Shown here: positions 16,454 to 25,082 of the stretch, piece after piece | How the letters are laid out: each line of letters begins with the position of its first letter | Position numbering within the stretch: position 1 is the stretch's first letter | Assembly: GCF_001426085.1 (NCBI RefSeq) | Contig: NZ_LMRR01000009.1 | Location: forward strand, 144,592 to 208,591 | Direction of reading: 5' to 3' | From: Rhodococcus sp. Leaf278 | GTDB lineage: Bacteria; Actinomycetota; Actinomycetes; Mycobacteriales; Mycobacteriaceae | DNA: 64,000 nt | Made by a program: the position numbers and the translations under genes | The notes under the pieces: generated by a model | Databases searched by the model: none | What the model saw: the letters and a program-made list of their open reading frames with translations, nothing else | What the model was told of the DNA's origin: nothing

Positions 16454-17599
16454 ATGTGTGAAGCTGACGCTAGGGTCGTCTCCGTGGCCGGAGATACTGA
16501 ACCTGTTCTGCACACCTCGGGAATCGTCGAGGTCGACCACGATCAATTCGTGGTCTCGAACGACGACACAGACACTCTCGACGTGCAGGCGAAGGGCACG
16601 TTGATCGAGGTTGGTCCGGGATTTCTGGCCACGTACACGGGCGTGTCCTATGGTCCTGCTCGCGTGATGGTGCAGGTGTGGCAGGCAGAGCCTGCCGACG
16701 AGTACGACAACTGGGAAGTAGTCGAAGAATCAGTCATCACCGCGTCGGCCGCAATCAACGTGCGTTCACTGGAGGGGCGTCCTTCGGAAGGCTTGGGGCA
16801 GATCCCCGCTGGGTCCTACTGTGTTCGAGCACACGCACGTGGCCGCGACACGGCGACCTCGCAGGAGGTGACAGAACCGGTCGAGGACTACCTGCTTCAA
16901 TTCTGGCCCACACCGCTCGATGACCTCGCCGAGCCACCTGTAGTGGCAACGCTGAAGAAGACGGATAGGGCGTGGTCCGACGAGCCGTCGAACGACACCG
17001 AACTGTGGCCGGACAGGTCGATGATCTATGCCCGTGACGAGAATGGTGTAACTCGGAAGGTCGACCCTGAGTCAGATCTCGGCCGCGCTGCCAGTGCGCT
17101 GACGCGGGCTTATGGTGGTCGACCGCTCGAGGGCAAGCTCACTGACCAAACGTATGCGAAGGCGTTGGCCTTCCTCGACCGACCACTGGTCGACTGGCTC
17201 GCACAGCAGGACGACGAGACGCTCGACGAGTTCAAGACCTTCTGCATCAGAACATGTTTCGCGGTCAGTGGGCTCGACAACTACCCTTGGGTCAACGAGT
17301 GGGCGGATCGGGCGATTGCGCAGCGCCGACTCGACGAGGACTACTTCGATCTGGCCGAACGTGTGAAGTGGGATCCGGCCATCCCGAAACGGATCGTTCC
17401 CGGCGTACCGGCCAGGCGCGAGTCGCTACAGCAATACGAGGCCGTGAAGACGCTGGCCGGGTTCTACGAGCCCGTCCCCTACGATGCGTTGCATCGCGCT
17501 CTGGAAACCTACATGTGGGCCCTGGACACATTCGGTATGGACGGATATGAAGAGTTCATCGCAACATTGAGGGAACGCTTCGAAATCTCGGATGAATAA
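16454..17599 (+). CDS. Two-domain protein of unknown function (381 aa)
   Basis: The ATG at 16454 (MCEADARVVSVAG) is used; a GTG at 16484 is an alternative and neither has a strong ribosome site. Residues about 20-155 form a beta-rich domain (DHDQFVVSNDD; FLATYTGVSYGPARVMVQVW; IPAGSYCVRAHARGRD) resembling small ComJ- or immunity-type domains. Residues 200-381 are helical and acidic, with Trp/Asp motifs (DRPLVDWLAQQDDETLDEF; NYPWVNEWADRAIAQ). The gene is followed 51 bp later by the SMI1/KNR4 gene in the same cassette, and both look like accessory immunity proteins by context only. Confidence 0.65.
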   Translation: MCEADARVVSVAGDTEPVLHTSGIVEVDHDQFVVSNDDTDTLDVQAKGTLIEVGPGFLATYTGVSYGPARVMVQVWQAEPADEYDNWEVVEESVITASAAINVRSLEGRPSEGLGQIPAGSYCVRAHARGRDTATSQEVTEPVEDYLLQFWPTPLDDLAEPPVVATLKKTDRAWSDEPSNDTELWPDRSMIYARDENGVTRKVDPESDLGRAASALTRAYGGRPLEGKLTDQTYAKALAFLDRPLVDWLAQQDDETLDEFKTFCIRTCFAVSGLDNYPWVNEWADRAIAQRRLDEDYFDLAERVKWDPAIPKRIVPGVPARRESLQQYEAVKTLAGFYEPVPYDALHRALETYMWALDTFGMDGYEEFIATLRERFEISDE

Positions 17600-17650
17600 C
17601 GCCCCCAGGATGACTCCAGGAGTGATCTGCTCCGCCGCTACGATCGGTTT

Positions 17651-18256
17651 ATGACGCAGCTTGCGGACCAGTGGGCGCGACTTCTTTCGTGGTGCGACGC
17701 GAACGCCCCTGTCACTGCCGCTGGACTCAACGCACCCGCCGATCTGAGAATTGTTCGATACGCCGAGAGTGCGACGGGTCGGACATGGACGCCAGAGTTG
17801 AGGGAGTGGTTCGCTCTGCACAACGGTAGCGACCAGGGCAACGTCTTCCCCCAGGTTCTGCCCGGCCACAGGCCGATGACAGTTGCCGAGCTCGTCGTCG
17901 ACTGGCGTAGTCTCGTGGGGATTTGGGCGGAGACCACCACAGCGTTAGAGGAGATCGAGGGCCGACAGCTGATGGCAGATCCTGCCGGAACGACTGCGTT
18001 CACCTATCTTCCCAGCTTCATTCCGATCGCTGCGGACAACACCCGCTGCCGACTCGTCGTCGACACCCGCGACGGGGACGCCGCAGGATGCGTCGTGGGG
18101 TTCGCGAGCGATGACGTCGTCGACGAAGGCACCATGCGCTGGCCCTCGATCGGAGCGATGCTCCACGACGTCGCAGACTCCCTCGAGACCAGCAACCCGT
18201 GCAAAGGATGGGTTCCTGTCGTCGAGGGCGGCGAACTCTATTGGGACTTCCCTTAG
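17651..18256 (+). CDS. SMI1/KNR4 (SUKH) family protein
   Basis: A 201-residue protein with the SUKH pattern: an N-terminal helix (WARLLSWCDANAPV), then TPELREWFALHNGSDQGNVF, the hallmark acidic/aromatic turn with NGS, followed by LPSFIPIAADNTRCRLVVDT, GCVVGFASDDVV and a C-terminal helix with a final GELYWDFP strand. SUKH proteins are often immunity proteins against nuclease toxins, and others occur in phage or regulatory settings. No toxin gene is visible beside it. It is the last gene before R6, whose extended left half starts within about 15 bases of its stop. Confidence 0.85.
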   Translation: MTQLADQWARLLSWCDANAPVTAAGLNAPADLRIVRYAESATGRTWTPELREWFALHNGSDQGNVFPQVLPGHRPMTVAELVVDWRSLVGIWAETTTALEEIEGRQLMADPAGTTAFTYLPSFIPIAADNTRCRLVVDTRDGDAAGCVVGFASDDVVDEGTMRWPSIGAMLHDVADSLETSNPCKGWVPVVEGGELYWDFP

Positions 18257-18314
18257 ACCTGCAGCGCCGACTGTAAAACGAAAGACGCTGCGGCACAGTA
18301 TATACAGAGGTTTA

Positions 18315-18350
18315 ATGGTAACCCTGCATATCAAGACTGGTCGTATTGAT
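18315..18350 (+). repeat. 36-bp dispersed direct repeat R6
   Basis: Sixth and last copy, with the consensus core. Upstream similarity to R1 (CAGTATATACAGAGG) extends about 40 bases. The following gene's frame runs into the end of the repeat, and its real start is 34 bases further on. Confidence 0.85.
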
Positions 18351-18384
18351 GAGACCTGCAATTCCAAAAGGTGAGGAGCGGCAG

Positions 18385-19440
18385 GTGTTTTTGCTTGAGT
18401 TCGAACATCGTTGGTTGGCACAGGACTTCGTCGAGGAGTCCAGACGACTGGGTGAGCTGGAGAAGACGAAAAACCAGCACTACGTACCGCAGCTGTATCT
18501 ACGCCGGTGGGCGGTCGATGGCCTCGTGCAAATGACTGTCGTGGACCGGCGGCAACCACCTCTGGTGCCGCAGCCTTCCAAGGAGATCGGGAAGCGGAGA
18601 AACCTCTACAGCTTGCCACCAGACGACAGCACGATGGGCCCGCCGTTGCGATGGATCGAGAAACACCTGTCTCGAATCGAGGGGGAGTCGGAACGGCACC
18701 TGGCGGAGCTTGAGCGACACGGTCTCGGTGTTGTGACCGACGTCAAGCTCAAGCGAGATCTGTCGGTGTTCCTCGGCATTCAGATGACGCGCACTCCGAG
18801 CAACCGTGAGCGCGCTCTCGTTCTTGTCGAAGCTCCGGATCGAGCGAAGAGGCCGTTCTACCCCGGCATGTCGGACACGGAGTTTCAGGCGATGATCGAC
18901 CGGACCGAGAAAGACCCTAAGCGCGAAGCGCTCAATCTGATGCTTCTCGATGTGCGCAACGTCGTTGCAGGCTCCCTGTTTCGGCGTGAATGGGCCGTTG
19001 TTGAGACCAATGGGCCACTGCTCACTTGCGATGACCCTGTGGTGCTCGTCGGTGGTGGCAACTTTCCTCGCGGCTTTGGTGGTGTCACTTTTAGCTCCGT
19101 GGTGATGTATCCGCTCAACCCGACGCGGCTGTTGGTGATGTTCATGCTGCCTGGGCGGGGTTCACGCGGTGGGTACGTCCTCGACGAACGCGAGACGTAC
19201 TCAGTGAACTTGGAGATTGCTGCCGCTTCACATGCCGTGGTGTTCGAGCGCCCCGGTGACGAACTTGCTGAGCAGTTCCAGGTGCCGCCCCGCGCTCCGG
19301 TTGGTTACGACGCCGGCTTGTTGTCCCAACTCGACGATCATGCTGCGATGGTGATGATGCTGCGGGGTGCTAGTCCGCAGAGTAGGTGGGCAGATCTACA
19401 TGATCCCCCGGAGTGGGCCGTACCGCGGTGGCACTCCTGA
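18385..19440 (+). CDS. DUF4238 family protein
   Basis: GTG at 18385 is chosen because GAGGAG lies six bases upstream; earlier in-frame starts would begin inside repeat R6. The 351-residue protein carries the DUF4238 signature KNQHYVPQLYLRRW near residue 30, then conserved strands (EKHLSRIEGESERHL; QMTRTPSNRERAL), a central strand pair with LLTCDDPVVLV, and YPLNPTRLLVMF. DUF4238 proteins are widespread and uncharacterised, often near phage, toxin or defence genes. It ends the array; no seventh repeat follows. Confidence 0.88.
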   Translation: MFLLEFEHRWLAQDFVEESRRLGELEKTKNQHYVPQLYLRRWAVDGLVQMTVVDRRQPPLVPQPSKEIGKRRNLYSLPPDDSTMGPPLRWIEKHLSRIEGESERHLAELERHGLGVVTDVKLKRDLSVFLGIQMTRTPSNRERALVLVEAPDRAKRPFYPGMSDTEFQAMIDRTEKDPKREALNLMLLDVRNVVAGSLFRREWAVVETNGPLLTCDDPVVLVGGGNFPRGFGGVTFSSVVMYPLNPTRLLVMFMLPGRGSRGGYVLDERETYSVNLEIAAASHAVVFERPGDELAEQFQVPPRAPVGYDAGLLSQLDDHAAMVMMLRGASPQSRWADLHDPPEWAVPRWHS

Positions 19441-19534
19441 CCTTTCGGCACACCTGCCCTCCGCGACCGTGTCCTAGGAGATCGCCCATCAGCAAATGCC
19501 GGAAATAGCTGGTACGCACGCTGCCGCACCCTGC

Positions 19535-19720
19535 CTAGAACAGCGCCGCCCGGACCACTACCACCGTCAACACGCTGACCCCGGAAGGTAACAGGATCAT
19601 CGTCGAGAGGATGACCACGAGGCGGACGGTATCCGAGGTGGACCGCATGGCCTTCCGCACCGTCTTCCACGCATGCTTCGACCAGAGGTAGCGCCGTGGC
19701 GGCCGATCAGTGATACTCAT
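19535..19720 (-). CDS. Small membrane protein (61 aa)
   Basis: Starts MSITDRPPRRYLWSKHAWKT, a basic amphipathic N-terminus, followed by one long hydrophobic segment (VRLVVILSTMILLPSGVSVL...). Its ATG overlaps the stop of the winged-helix gene upstream (19717-19720), so the two are translationally coupled. A role in membrane attachment of the Rep-like protein or of a plasmid complex is possible. No family recognised. Confidence 0.6.
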   Translation of the reverse strand: MSITDRPPRRYLWSKHAWKTVRKAMRSTSDTVRLVVILSTMILLPSGVSVLTVVVVRAALF

Positions 19721-20604
19721 GATTTCTCCTTGGGCGCAGCCGCTTTGGCCTTTTTGCGTTCGGCCGCCAGACGCTTACGGTTGGCGGTCTTTCGACGGGC
19801 TTTCCGCTCCTCGGTGCTGAACGGACCCTTGAGTCCGTAGTAGTAGTGGTCAGTGACCCCGTACTTCGCGGCCGCATCGGGTACTCGTTCGATCCGGGGG
19901 TCGAGCAGTTCGCAGTCGATGAGCTCTTGGATTCCCTTAGTCACCGTTTTGCCCGAGATCCCGTACCACTCCGACATCCGTTCTCGAAGGAGTTCGACGT
20001 CGGGCTTCTTGATGGTTTCCTTCAGCACGATCAGCAGGACCGCGAGGGCGGCGGGGCTGAGGGTGGCGAAGTATTGCCTGGTCCAGAACTCATCGGGAAG
20101 TGTGAAGTACCGGTTGAACCAGTCCCGTTCCCCGGCCGGGAACTGGTAGTCCTGCAGGCCGTCTTCGCGCCGAGGCTTGACCCGCGTCAGTCGACCCTCA
20201 CGCTCTGATTGGACGAGTCCGTATTGCTTGAGGACCCCCCACGCGCGGGAAAGCGTGGAGGCGGACCACGTGAGGGCGTTGGCGGTTCCTGGTCCTTCTG
20301 CGGTCAGCGCCCGAATCCACACCTCGGAGTCGAGAGGAGTCTTGCGATCGTGCAACCACGGCCACCACGCCAGAACAAGCAAATAGAGCACCAGTGCGCG
20401 GTGGTGACGGTCTCGGGTCAGACGGCCAACAGTGCTCTCGCGGGGCTTGTCCGGGTCCGGTTGTTGGACGAGGATGGACCGGTTGACCGAGTACCCGCGA
20501 CGTGTCCACGAGAGCATCGTTTCGCGCGTCTGGGTCGCCGACATCGTGGAGACCTCGACGGCGGCATCGGGGTCAACATCCGGTGCATCGGGTTGCGTAC
20601 TCAT
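19717..20604 (-). CDS. Winged-helix Rep-like DNA-binding protein
   Basis: A 295-residue protein starting at the ATG at 20604. Two helix-rich units each end in a winged-helix pattern: about residues 65-145 (HHRALVLYLLVLAWWPWL; SASTLSRAWGVLKQYGLVQS) and about 185-250 (LSPAALAVLLIVLKETIKK; ISGKTVTKGIQELIDCELLD). A lysine/arginine-rich tail follows. Tandem winged helices are typical of plasmid replication initiators (RepA/RepE type), and the five 11-bp iteron-like repeats at 20690-20745 start 85 bp upstream of the gene. Replication initiation is therefore the favoured reading; a transcription regulator of a conjugative element is the alternative. Confidence 0.65.
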   Translation of the reverse strand: MSTQPDAPDVDPDAAVEVSTMSATQTRETMLSWTRRGYSVNRSILVQQPDPDKPRESTVGRLTRDRHHRALVLYLLVLAWWPWLHDRKTPLDSEVWIRALTAEGPGTANALTWSASTLSRAWGVLKQYGLVQSEREGRLTRVKPRREDGLQDYQFPAGERDWFNRYFTLPDEFWTRQYFATLSPAALAVLLIVLKETIKKPDVELLRERMSEWYGISGKTVTKGIQELIDCELLDPRIERVPDAAAKYGVTDHYYYGLKGPFSTEERKARRKTANRKRLAAERKKAKAAAPKEKS

Positions 20605-20689
20605 GCAGGTAATGGTGCCACCAACGCGGCAACGGTCATTTCAGAAGTACGAGGCCCCGATTGCTGTGCGGTTCCATCAGTAACAAGCA

Positions 20690-20745
20690 TGCAATACCTG
20701 ATGCGATACCTCTGCGACTCCGATGCGACACCTCTGCGAACCGCC
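20690..20745. repeat. Iteron-like 11-bp tandem repeats upstream of the Rep-like gene
   Basis: Five consecutive units starting TGC at 20690, 20702, 20713, 20724 and 20735, with consensus TGCGAYACCTC. The first unit is 12 bases and the rest are 11. The period is about one helical turn, as in plasmid origins where Rep binds one face of DNA. The position directly upstream of the winged-helix gene supports an origin or an autoregulatory operator. Confidence 0.6.
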
Positions 20746-21450
20746 GCACCCCGATTTCTTCCTTCGGGGGGGTTGATTGTGGCGGTCGGTGGTCTCTGCA
20801 GCAATCTCAAATTTCTACTGCTTCTTCGATGCCGGCGCGCGCCAGAACCGCCTTGCCTGGCCTGAGTGCGGGTTCTGCAGAATTCGCCCGATTGGGAAAA
20901 GCCATGGCGGGGGTTGCTGTGGGGTGCGCGCATCGCGGATCCGTCCTGAAAATGTCCTCCGTCGTGGTTCGTCCGCAGCCCCACGTGATCCTGGTCGGTC
21001 GCGTAGTTGCGGCGTGACGAACAGATCGAATTCAGGAGGCGTTTCCGCAGCCCTGACGAGCCCGTCACCTGCCGATTGGACCTAGTGGGAGGGGAAGGGG
21101 CGGCGCGATGACTTCAGTGCCGCAATAGGCGACCTGTCCGCCATGGACGGGCGCAGCGGCCTCCTCGCAACAACAGTGCTACTACCGCGAGGGTTACCAC
21201 CTCCAAACATCAGACATGACAGTGCTCGCTAGGCGGCCGGGTTGGTGCCGACGGGATCGAATGCGTTGATGGCCGTCGGCCTCGCTGGCCAACCGTAAAT
21301 TGTTGTGAGACAGACGAATCAAACATCAACTTACATACTCTAAATTATCGGCAACGAATATCGTGTGCGTACACGGGGCTGCCTGCGCGCCGACACTACG
21401 GTCCACCTGGGCTGGCCGACTCATGACGAAAGTCGGATCCAACTATCGCC
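20746..21450. other. Long gene-free stretch next to the putative origin
   Basis: No convincing gene on either strand; open frames here are unsupported and compositionally odd. An AT-rich patch at 21290-21365 (ACTCTAAATTATCGGCAACG) stands out against the GC-rich background and could be an unwinding element or a promoter. A GC-rich, poorly structured region lies between it and the iterons. Confidence 0.45.
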
Positions 21451-22905
21451 TCATACCACGATCAGGTTCCAGACGCGCTTGAGAAGCTGACGCGACTCCG
21501 GGGCGATTGGTTGCCCAGACGCAATTGCCCGCCGAGCAGTCGCCTCTAACTCGTGCAGAACCTCCGGCCGGATCTCTGTACAGCCTTCTGGCGCTCTTGG
21601 GTGCATGTCGATGATGGCAGCGATCCGTCGACGGGCCTCTGCGTTCTCGTATATCGCAAACTCAGGCTCGAAGTATTCGAAGCGGACACGATTCTCAGCG
21701 CGGGGATGGCGGTGGGCTGTCTCCGGCCAGCGAGAATCGTGCGGCATTGCGGCAACTCGCAACCGTGCGAGCATTGTCGTCGTATTCCTTAGGGTAAGTG
21801 AGCTGAGGTCGTCGACGGTTAGATCGTCCAGATCAGATTTATGACCCCGCAATACGGCGGCCGCCACAGTCACACATTCGTAACCGTAGCCGGAATAAAC
21901 ATCATCGGCTTCCCGTTGGGTGTGAAGCTCATCAAGTTGAGAAAACAATTCGGAACCACGAGGCTGCTCGATGAGGTTCAGAGCCTCGAGTATGAGGACG
22001 GCCTCCATAACCTTTGAGACCGCCATCCCGTCGGGCCCAGTATGGCCTTCTCGAGGTTGACGCAGGACCTGGACTAGTCCGCCGAGCTGATCAGCGAAGA
22101 ACAGTTGGAGTTCGCGCTCGTCGTCGACTGAGCGCATCTCGATGCCCCCGGCGATCAGATCTCTACATGCGGCATCGTAGCGCCATCCGTAGGCCGTCAA
22201 TAGGATCTCGTGGCGACGGATATACTCAGAACTGTTGCGTAACAATCGAATTGCTTCGACATCATCATCTCCGTCGATGATAATCCCGTTGACAGGTGCC
22301 ATCAGTGCGTTGACGCGGTGATCTCGCATGATCAGGCGCTCCACATGGGGTGCGCCGTGGGCCTCCGCCAGGTCCTCCGCACCCTTGGTCAGAGCAAGCA
22401 ACTCCTCTCGGCTCTCGGGCAGCATGTCGTCGATGGTTTCGGCCACCGCATAACGAGTGAGAAACCGGATGTCGGGGCTGAGTCCCTCACTCTCTGCTGC
22501 GTGCATCAGTTCGCGTGCTCTGTCCGCATGCCGCCGCAAGTATAAGAACGCAAGTTCTGCGCGAATCTTGGCCTCGGCATCGCTTCCTGCCATGGCCCGA
22601 GCTTGTTCCATTCGAGCCAGGGTTGTCAGCTCGTGGTCAGCAGGTTCACCGGCGGCTTGACGGCGTTCGACCAGCTGCAACGCAATAGATCCAACTCCGC
22701 CGGGGAACTGGTTGTATACGGTCGACACTGCAACGCCTGCTCGTCTTGAAATTTGCTTCACCGTCATGAACGTCGAACTGCCGCCAGTAGCGCGCAGCTC
22801 GCGGACCATGTCGTCGGCTGCTCGAAGGATGGCCTCTCGAGACGCCATTCGGCGCGTGACGCCCGATCGCTTGCGAGCGAGTCTGCGTCGTTCTTCTGCG
22901 TCCAC
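21451..22905 (-). CDS. TetR-type regulator with a long C-terminal region
   Basis: GTG at 22905 is chosen because GGAGG lies five bases upstream; a TTG at 22917 is in frame but unsupported. Residues 25-75 form a TetR helix-turn-helix (SREAILRAADDM; MTVKQISRRAGVAVSTVYNQ, then F). Typical TetR proteins are about 200 residues; this one has 484. The extra 400 residues are helical and partly LuxR/repeat-like (AELAFLYLRRHADRARELMH; EYIRRHEILLTAYGWRYDA) with an acidic C-terminus. It is divergent from the 55-residue membrane gene at 22992 and may control it. Confidence 0.75.
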   Translation of the reverse strand: MDAEERRRLARKRSGVTRRMASREAILRAADDMVRELRATGGSSTFMTVKQISRRAGVAVSTVYNQFPGGVGSIALQLVERRQAAGEPADHELTTLARMEQARAMAGSDAEAKIRAELAFLYLRRHADRARELMHAAESEGLSPDIRFLTRYAVAETIDDMLPESREELLALTKGAEDLAEAHGAPHVERLIMRDHRVNALMAPVNGIIIDGDDDVEAIRLLRNSSEYIRRHEILLTAYGWRYDAACRDLIAGGIEMRSVDDERELQLFFADQLGGLVQVLRQPREGHTGPDGMAVSKVMEAVLILEALNLIEQPRGSELFSQLDELHTQREADDVYSGYGYECVTVAAAVLRGHKSDLDDLTVDDLSSLTLRNTTTMLARLRVAAMPHDSRWPETAHRHPRAENRVRFEYFEPEFAIYENAEARRRIAAIIDMHPRAPEGCTEIRPEVLHELEATARRAIASGQPIAPESRQLLKRVWNLIVV

Positions 22906-22991
22906 GGCATCCTCCAACTTGGTTCAAAAGTCCACTTTGGCCTATGCAGCCAATTTGAACTCTGGTTCCATATTAGGAGGAGGTGATCACG

Positions 22992-23159
22992 GTGATCAAA
23001 CTTCGTACCGCAATGTTGCTCTTCATCGCGTTGATTGTCGGCTTTGCCGCTGGGGCGTTGACCGTTTTTTCAGGTCAACACCCGGCCGCAGCTGTGCTGG
23101 CGGGAGGTGCCGCATTCGGCGCCGCCGTGTTGTGGCTGGACAAAGTCGTCGACAGATAG
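22992..23159 (+). CDS. Small membrane protein (55 aa)
   Basis: A GTG-started frame reading MIKLRTAMLLFIALIVGFAA, then GALTVFSGQHPAAAVLAGGA and ending DKVVDR. Two hydrophobic segments form a helical hairpin. The ribosome site is unusually strong: AGGAGGTGATCAC at 22978-22990 complements the 16S 3' end over more than ten bases, directly before the GTG. This, more than length, supports it as a real gene. It is divergent from the TetR-type gene and upstream of the large unknown gene at 23222. Confidence 0.65.
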   Translation: MIKLRTAMLLFIALIVGFAAGALTVFSGQHPAAAVLAGGAAFGAAVLWLDKVVDR

Positions 23160-23221
23160 AACCTTGCCGGTGCTCGCGGGCTGTGACGCGAGGCTGGCGG
23201 GATACACCTGGGGGTGCGACT

Positions 23222-24952
23222 GTGCTCACCCGAGCGCGAACGCCCCAGTTTCGGCTTCAGCTCGAAACCACCCATAAACCCCGGTATGGGACACACCGAT
23301 TGTCCGCTCAGCAGGTCATTCTGGCCGAAACCCAGCTAGTTCTCCAGCAGCTTGTCTGGGCGTCGGCGTCGGGTGGTGGAAGGATTGCGAGCGTGACGAT
23401 TAGCGTCCCAGAGGGACAGCCCAGCCGCCGCTTCATGCGGTACGTCAGACCTCCCATCAAGGATGACGACGGTAATCGCCCGCTCTACCCATTGCGGCCA
23501 GCCACACGACCACTGAGACTCGGGATCGACGTCGTCACCATCCCCACTCCACCCACTGGGACCTTCTCTGCCTTCCTCGGCCGCGAAGAGCTGGACATCC
23601 AATTGCTGGTGCCCCGCGGAGCAGAGGTCCCCCAAGCTTGGGCACAGGTTCTCAAAGACCCACTTGTGCGACAGATCGGGTTCACCACTGTCGAGGAGGC
23701 CTCCCGCGAGCTCGACACCGTCCAGTTCGGGGTTACGACCGACTGCAAGAGGGAGCGCTCCCGGTATTCGGCCCACTTCTTCCCGATCTATCAACAGCTC
23801 GACGAACAGCTTGCGTCTCCTGACGCGGTCCCCCTCACTCTGACGGAGCGGAACCGGGCTGCGGCGTACGCCGCAGGCTCAGCCGCAGTTGGCATCGATG
23901 CGATCGTGAGCACGATGCCGACCGTCGGACGCTGCGACGTCGCGGACAACGACAGCGTCGTGAGTGTGACGCCTGATGACGCGGTCGCACTGATCGGACA
24001 TCACCTGCGGACGTCGAACAACCCCGTCGTGCAGGTGCGTCGCGGCGGACTCGTCGGTGGTGGGTCGTGGAAGCAGACGGAGTCCACGGCGACGATCGAA
24101 AACTTCTACGACTGGGGCGTCGGCGCACGGATGCCGTACTTCGACTGCCTGCATCTGATCATCGCTCCACGGAGCGGTGATCCCGACCTTGTCGCCGCGG
24201 TCAACTCGATCCGCGTCCGACTCTGCCGCGCCACGCGAGCACTCGACCAACTACTCGCCGTCCTATCGAACCCGATCAGTGGCAAACAGAGCGCCGACGT
24301 CGTGGAGGCGGCAGCAGAAGCATTCGACCGACAACTGTTGTACCTGGCCGCGGCGTTCGACATATACGGCCGCCGCTATCTACTCCTGATCGACTCCACT
24401 CGAGATCCGAAGAAGTTCCGGCTCTCCCTCGATGCCGGCGGTTACATCGCCAATCACTTGACGCGTGAGTACCCCGCCGCCGCGCTCGTAGAGGTGGAAC
24501 GGCTCCATGCCTACGCCGGGGTATGCAAGGTGCTCCGCAACCACATCCACGACGGCATCCTTCCCGTCGACCAGCATCCGGGGCGCGGCTACGGCAGCAC
24601 CAAAAACATCGCGCTGAACATCGACGCAATGCCCGAGCTCCTCCCCGATGTCAACCCGAAGCTGGCGCAGGATCACTACGACAGTCTCGGCGTGTGGCGC
24701 TCGGACCCAGTCGAGGTGTTCGGCGACCGCACCACAGTTGCCGATCTAGCGACAACGGCAGTCACGCTGATGGGCGCGGGCACCGGGTTGATCGAAGCGT
24801 TCACTAAGCTGATCCTGCAGAACAAGCCAGCGGCCGCATCCGCACCGCATTCGATCCTCGGCTGCGTGCAGGGCCAGCCCGAGGACGTCGAACCGCAGCC
24901 TCATGCACGTGAGCTGTTCTACCGATCTCTGTTCGCCTGGCCTGATGTCTGA
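23222..24952 (+). CDS. Large protein of unknown function
   Basis: A GTG at 23222 (VLTRARTPQFRLQLETT) behind GGGGG is used; a GTG at 23183 is an alternative. The product has about 576 residues. The N-terminal 300 residues are beta-rich (ASVTISVPEGQPSRRFMRYV-like strands; GIDVVTIPTPPTGTF; FLGREELDIQLLVP). The C-terminal half is helical, with CHLIIAPRSGDPDLV-like and LLYLAAAFDIYGRRYLLLID segments. No catalytic motif or membrane segment was recognised. It probably forms an operon with the small membrane protein and is under the divergent TetR-type regulator. Confidence 0.7.
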   Translation: MLTRARTPQFRLQLETTHKPRYGTHRLSAQQVILAETQLVLQQLVWASASGGGRIASVTISVPEGQPSRRFMRYVRPPIKDDDGNRPLYPLRPATRPLRLGIDVVTIPTPPTGTFSAFLGREELDIQLLVPRGAEVPQAWAQVLKDPLVRQIGFTTVEEASRELDTVQFGVTTDCKRERSRYSAHFFPIYQQLDEQLASPDAVPLTLTERNRAAAYAAGSAAVGIDAIVSTMPTVGRCDVADNDSVVSVTPDDAVALIGHHLRTSNNPVVQVRRGGLVGGGSWKQTESTATIENFYDWGVGARMPYFDCLHLIIAPRSGDPDLVAAVNSIRVRLCRATRALDQLLAVLSNPISGKQSADVVEAAAEAFDRQLLYLAAAFDIYGRRYLLLIDSTRDPKKFRLSLDAGGYIANHLTREYPAAALVEVERLHAYAGVCKVLRNHIHDGILPVDQHPGRGYGSTKNIALNIDAMPELLPDVNPKLAQDHYDSLGVWRSDPVEVFGDRTTVADLATTAVTLMGAGTGLIEAFTKLILQNKPAAASAPHSILGCVQGQPEDVEPQPHARELFYRSLFAWPDV

Positions 24953-25082
24953 GTTGATCGATCCGACGCCGAGTCGAAAACGAACGATTTATCGAGGACA
25001 CACTGCGTGGTCAAATCAACGACGAGATCTGAGGACTGACCCTGGGGAGCTGCGGCGTTAGCGTTAAACGGGGCAACAAGAT

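Noticed and set aside
20601..21068. Leftward frame of 155 codons upstream of the Rep-like gene
   Set aside because: It covers the iteron-like repeats, is Arg-rich with shadow-frame composition, and has no ribosome site.
22712..23221. Extension of the 576-residue gene upstream to 22712
   Set aside because: It would overlap the TetR-type gene and the strongly supported 55-residue gene in other frames.
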